Source of the DNA: CAYMCQ01 sp964389025
Lineage (GTDB): Bacteria; Verrucomicrobiota; Verrucomicrobiia; Limisphaerales; CAYMCQ01
Assembly: GCA_964389025.1 (NCBI GenBank)
Contig: CAYMCQ010000012.1
Span: 10,958-74,957, forward strand
Direction: 5' to 3'
Length of the DNA stretch: 64,000 nt
Made by a program: the position numbers and the translations under genes. Shown here piece by piece: positions 60,531 to 64,000 of the stretch (the first letter of the stretch is position 1; the number at the start of each line of letters is the position of its first letter). The notes beneath the pieces are model-generated. The model searched no databases and was not told where the DNA came from. It worked only from the letters and a program-made list of their open reading frames with translations.

Positions 60531-62972
60531 ATGGTTGAACTGAAGAAAGAAATCCGATTCCTCACGACGCGTCTCGGTGCAATTATCCGCGAACAAGCGG
60601 GTGAGCGCGTTTTTGATCACATCGAAAACATCCGCAAGCTCTCAAAGGCTTTGCGGCTTTCCCACAGCTCCGCCGACGCGCGGACATTGAACCGTATGAT
60701 TCGCGCATTGAAAGTTTCCGAGGCAAACCAGATTGCGCACGCATTCAGCCTCTTTTTTCACATCGTGAATCTTTGCGAGGAACGTGCGCGCGTCCGCCAT
60801 TTGCAAGCGCTGGATGCGCCGAAACAATCATTGCGCTGGCTGTTCGCGAAACTTAAACAGGCCGGCGTGACGACAGAAAAGTTGCAGGTTTGCCTCAATG
60901 CGCTGGAAATCGAGCCGGTGCTGACCGCTCATCCGACTGAAGCAAAACGCCGGAGTGTGCTTCACCAGATTTTGCGGCTCGTGCAACAAATTGAAGATCC
61001 CGACGAAGTTTTGGAAGCGCTCTGGCAAACTGAAGAAGTCCGCGAACATCGCGTCGGCCCGTTGAATGAAGTCGAAAACACACTGTTTCTTTTCGAACAG
61101 ACGATCTTCGAGACCGTGCCGGATTTTTATCAAGTGTTCGAGGAGGAATTGCACGCACATTATCCCGAAGCAAAAGTTTCACGGCCATTTCTCACGTTCG
61201 CAAGCTGGGTGGGTGGCGATCGCGACGGCAATCCTTTCGTGACGTGCGAAGTCAGCGAGGCGACGCTCGATTTGCAAACGAAAACAATCCGCGACTTTTA
61301 CGACCACCGTTGTGATCTGCTTGTTCAGGAATTGACCCACTCCACAAACCGGTCGTTCCGCCGCCGCTCCAAAGCCGGAGTGGAAATGCGAGGATTATTC
61401 CAGCCCTACGAGGTTTTCCGCAAGCAACTGGTCACGATTCGCCGCAAACTTCGCGGCGGCTATCGTTCAGCAAAAGAATTCATCCGCGATTTGGAACAAA
61501 TCCAAGGAGGCTTGCGAAAACAAAACGCCCATCGCGCCGCGACCGGCCACATCCAACGACTAATCACTCAGGCGCGCGTATTTGGTTTTCATCTGGCGGA
61601 ACTGGATTTTCGAGACCACGCGCAGAAACTGCGGGAGGCACCCGATGAAATCGTGGCGGAATTTCAAATGATCCGCCACTTGCAGAACGCCCACGGTGTC
61701 GCTGCGGCGCATCGTTTTATTCTCAGCATGACGACGAGCGTGGAGGATATTTGCTCAGTCCTCCGGCTCGCACGGCGCGCGCGGTTGAACTATTTGGACA
61801 TCATCCCGCTATTCGAAAGCATTGGCGACCTGGACAACGCAACACGGATCATGCGCGAAGTGTGGAACGATCCCGATTATCGCGAGCACTTGAGACGGCG
61901 CGCCGATGTTCAGGAAATCATGCTCGGCTATTCCGATTCAAACAAAGACGGCGGCTATCTTGCAGCGAACTGGTTTCTGTATCGCGCGCAGAAAGATCTG
62001 TCGCAACTCGCGGATGAATGCGGCGTCAAGCTTCGCTTCTTTCACGGCAAAGGAGGCTCGATTGATCGCGGCGGCGGGTCAAGTCATCGAGCTTTGCGCG
62101 CGCAACCTCACGCCTCACGCGGCGGACGCATTCGCATCACGGAACAGGGCGAAGTCATTTCGCTGAAATATTCGAATCCTCTCGTCGCCCGGCGCAATCT
62201 GGAACAACTGACCTCCGCCGTCATTGCGGCGAATTGTCTCTCGCCGGATAAGAGATACAAAGGGCAATTGCCGCTGTGGGAACACACGATGGAACGTTTG
62301 GCACGAGTCTCGTTCGATTTTTATCAGGAACTGGTTTTTCGAATGCCGGAATTTTCCGAATATTTCTGGCAGGCAACTCCGGTGGATTTAATCGAGCAAG
62401 CTCGAATCGGGTCGCGTCCAAGCCGTCGCGCGCAAACCACGGACATTCACCAAATCCGCGCCATCCCGTGGGTTTTCGCGTGGACACAATCCCGTCACTT
62501 GCTATCTGCGTGGTATGGCTTGGGTCACGCACTCGAAGAATTCGCCGCCGAGGCGGGCGGGCTGGAGCAACTGCGCGAGATGTATCAGCACTGGCCGTTC
62601 TTCGCACAACTCGTGGACAACGCCGAAGTTTCGCTGGCCAAAGTGGATCTGTCTATCGCTCGCCGCTACGCGCAGCTCGTCACATCAGCGCAGGTTCGCA
62701 ATAAAATTTTCGGTATGATTGAGAAAGGCTACGAGGCATCCGTCACAATCGTTTTGCAGATCGCGCAGCGTGGCAAGTTGCTCGAAAACCAGCCCGTGCT
62801 CGCGGAATCCATTCGCCTGCGCAATCCATACGTTGACCCGCTGAATTATCTTCAGCTTCGATTCTTACCACGCTGGCGCAAGCTGCCGGAAACGAAGCGG
62901 ACGGAGAAACTGCGCCGGCTGCTTGCGTTGACGGTCAAGGGTGTCGCCTTTGGAATGAAGAGCACCGGATAG
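60531..62972 (+). CDS. ppc: Phosphoenolpyruvate carboxylase
   Basis: An 813-residue anaplerotic enzyme making oxaloacetate from PEP and bicarbonate, a little shorter than the usual 870-930. Catalytic His in LTAHPTEAKRRS (H134), GGDRDGNPFVT, LGYSDSNKDGGYLAANW and FHGKGGSIDRGGGSSHRAL are present, as is a near-canonical end (GMKSTG for the usual MRNTG). 113 bases downstream of carbonic anhydrase, which supplies its substrate, so coupling is plausible. Confidence 0.95.
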   Translation: MVELKKEIRFLTTRLGAIIREQAGERVFDHIENIRKLSKALRLSHSSADARTLNRMIRALKVSEANQIAHAFSLFFHIVNLCEERARVRHLQALDAPKQSLRWLFAKLKQAGVTTEKLQVCLNALEIEPVLTAHPTEAKRRSVLHQILRLVQQIEDPDEVLEALWQTEEVREHRVGPLNEVENTLFLFEQTIFETVPDFYQVFEEELHAHYPEAKVSRPFLTFASWVGGDRDGNPFVTCEVSEATLDLQTKTIRDFYDHRCDLLVQELTHSTNRSFRRRSKAGVEMRGLFQPYEVFRKQLVTIRRKLRGGYRSAKEFIRDLEQIQGGLRKQNAHRAATGHIQRLITQARVFGFHLAELDFRDHAQKLREAPDEIVAEFQMIRHLQNAHGVAAAHRFILSMTTSVEDICSVLRLARRARLNYLDIIPLFESIGDLDNATRIMREVWNDPDYREHLRRRADVQEIMLGYSDSNKDGGYLAANWFLYRAQKDLSQLADECGVKLRFFHGKGGSIDRGGGSSHRALRAQPHASRGGRIRITEQGEVISLKYSNPLVARRNLEQLTSAVIAANCLSPDKRYKGQLPLWEHTMERLARVSFDFYQELVFRMPEFSEYFWQATPVDLIEQARIGSRPSRRAQTTDIHQIRAIPWVFAWTQSRHLLSAWYGLGHALEEFAAEAGGLEQLREMYQHWPFFAQLVDNAEVSLAKVDLSIARRYAQLVTSAQVRNKIFGMIEKGYEASVTIVLQIAQRGKLLENQPVLAESIRLRNPYVDPLNYLQLRFLPRWRKLPETKRTEKLRRLLALTVKGVAFGMKSTG

Positions 62973-63025
62973 TCGCTGCTTCGTTGGACAATCCCGCTTT
63001 CGTTTGCTAGCTTCCGCGCCGACAA

Positions 63026-64000
63026 ATGAGCAATCCGAGCACAGAAAAACTCGCCGTTCCTGCTGCACCTTCTGATTTCATCCGCGACATCGTCGCCGCG
63101 CACGTCGCCGAAAAAAAATATCCGCAGATCCACACGCGCTTTCCGCCGGAGCCGAATGGCTATCTCCACATCGGCCACGCGAAATCCATCTGCCTGAACT
63201 TCGGCATCGCGCGCGAGTTCGGTGGCGTCTGCAATCTGCGGATGGACGACACGAACCCGACGAAGGAAGACATCGAATACGTCGAGTCTATCGAAGAAGA
63301 TGTGGAATGGCTGATCAGCGGTTGGGCGACTGACAAATATGGATTGAAACCGAAAGGCAAAACGCCGGAAACCCGTTCGGTGAACGGCAAGACGGATTTC
63401 TTTTTGCCTGCTGTCGTCGGCAAAACGCACGAGGATTCATCGCTCGAACCGTTCTACGCCTCCGATTACTTCGGCCAGATTTACGAATATGCCGTCGCGC
63501 TCATCAAACGCGGCAAGGCCTACGTTTGCGATCTTTCGCCTGCGGACACGGAGACTTATCGCGGCGCGCCGGACAAGCCGGGGAAAGATTCGCCGTTCCG
63601 AAACCGTTCCGTCGAAGAAAATCTCGACCTGTTCACGCGGATGAAGAACGGTGAGTTTCCCGACGGCGCGCGGACATTGCGCTCGAAGATTGACATGGCG
63701 TCGCCGAACATCTGGTTGCGCGACCCATTGCTCTACCGCATCCGCCACGCGGCGCATCATCACACCGGCGACAAATGGTGCATCTACCCGATGTATGACT
63801 TCGCGCATTGCCTGAGCGATTACATCGAGGGCATCACGCACAGCATCTGCACGCTGGAATTCGAAGTGCATCGCCCGCTTTACGATTGGATTCTCGAAAG
63901 CCTCGACCTGCCGCGCCCGCTGCCGCATCAATACGAGTTCGCGCGCCTCAGCCTCGGCTACACCGTGATGAGCAAGCGCAAGCTCATGCAACTCGTGGAT
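63026..64000 (+). CDS. glnS: Glutaminyl-tRNA synthetase (3' end outside window)
   Basis: 325 residues of a class I synthetase: [17 protein letters not shown] (HIGH motif), [56 protein letters not shown], and the KMSKS-like VMSKRKL near the edge. Compared with E. coli GlnRS there is an extra stretch of about 39 residues between WLISGW and [12 protein letters not shown]. Start at the ATG at 63026. Confidence 0.94.
   Translation, partial: MSNPSTEKLAVPAAPSDFIRDIVAAHVAEKKYPQIHTRFPPEPNGYLHIGHAKSICLNFGIAREFGGVCNLRMDDTNPTKEDIEYVESIEEDVEWLISGWATDKYGLKPKGKTPETRSVNGKTDFFLPAVVGKTHEDSSLEPFYASDYFGQIYEYAVALIKRGKAYVCDLSPADTETYRGAPDKPGKDSPFRNRSVEENLDLFTRMKNGEFPDGARTLRSKIDMASPNIWLRDPLLYRIRHAAHHHTGDKWCIYPMYDFAHCLSDYIEGITHSICTLEFEVHRPLYDWILESLDLPRPLPHQYEFARLSLGYTVMSKRKLMQLVD

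Overview
The window looks like a chromosomal segment of a free-living, GC-rich Verrucomicrobium-type bacterium (PVC group, probably near Pedosphaera/Limisphaerales). The taxonomic call is an inference. It rests on two large secreted prepilin-like proteins with an [19 protein letters not shown] leader, a planctomycete-style sigma factor next to a Ser/Thr kinase with WD40 repeats, a DUF1501 relic, a sulfatase, NIPSNAP and propeller-cytochrome proteins, and many secreted proteins of unknown role. No phage, plasmid, CRISPR or biosynthetic cluster is visible.

Layout. 1-7 kb: agmatine deiminase (cut by the window edge) divergent from a deoxyhypusine-synthase-like gene, a cobalamin-type radical SAM gene, a broken miaA remnant, then thrC and hom. 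7-16 kb: an acylase relic, secreted sugar-related enzymes, a prepilin-like protein, a tandem NIPSNAP protein, and a thioredoxin/cytochrome c/copper-monooxygenase fusion with a thioredoxin-like paralogue. 16-24 kb: sigma factor, receptor-like kinase with 16 WD40 repeats, a repeat protein with an S74-type self-processing chaperone end, and a small partner. 24-29.6 kb: aldolase, penicillin-acylase family enzyme, prepilin-like protein, polytopic membrane protein. 29.6-38.6 kb: one minus-strand run, acyl-CoA dehydrogenase > FadN-type enzyme > thiolase > EtfB > EtfA > membrane Fe-S ETF:quinone oxidoreductase, a complete route from acyl-CoA to the quinone pool. 38.6-47 kb: XerC/D-type recombinase, tRNA-Phe, LptF/G permease, sugar-dehydrogenase/diheme fusion, DUF1501 relic. 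47-64 kb: RNase P RNA, zinc-ribbon protein, priA, SCO1, mntR-like regulator, sulfatase, lysS, a toxin-antitoxin-like pair, carbonic anhydrase, PEP carboxylase and glnS (cut by the edge).

The most striking signal is not a gene. About a dozen loci carry short arrays of degenerate 7-nt units, often as two opposed arms around a spacer (hairpin-like). Each locus has its own sequence but keeps the 7-nt period. Several lie in frame inside core genes (agmatine deiminase, hom, priA, lysS), one coincides with a frameshift in miaA, and others sit at gene starts or ends. Three other dispersed inverted-repeat families are also present. In addition, core-gene ends are duplicated around inserted DNA: the first 56 bases of lysS flank a 1.6-kb lipoprotein-like gene, and the last ~100 bases of priA recur beyond an inverted-repeat element.
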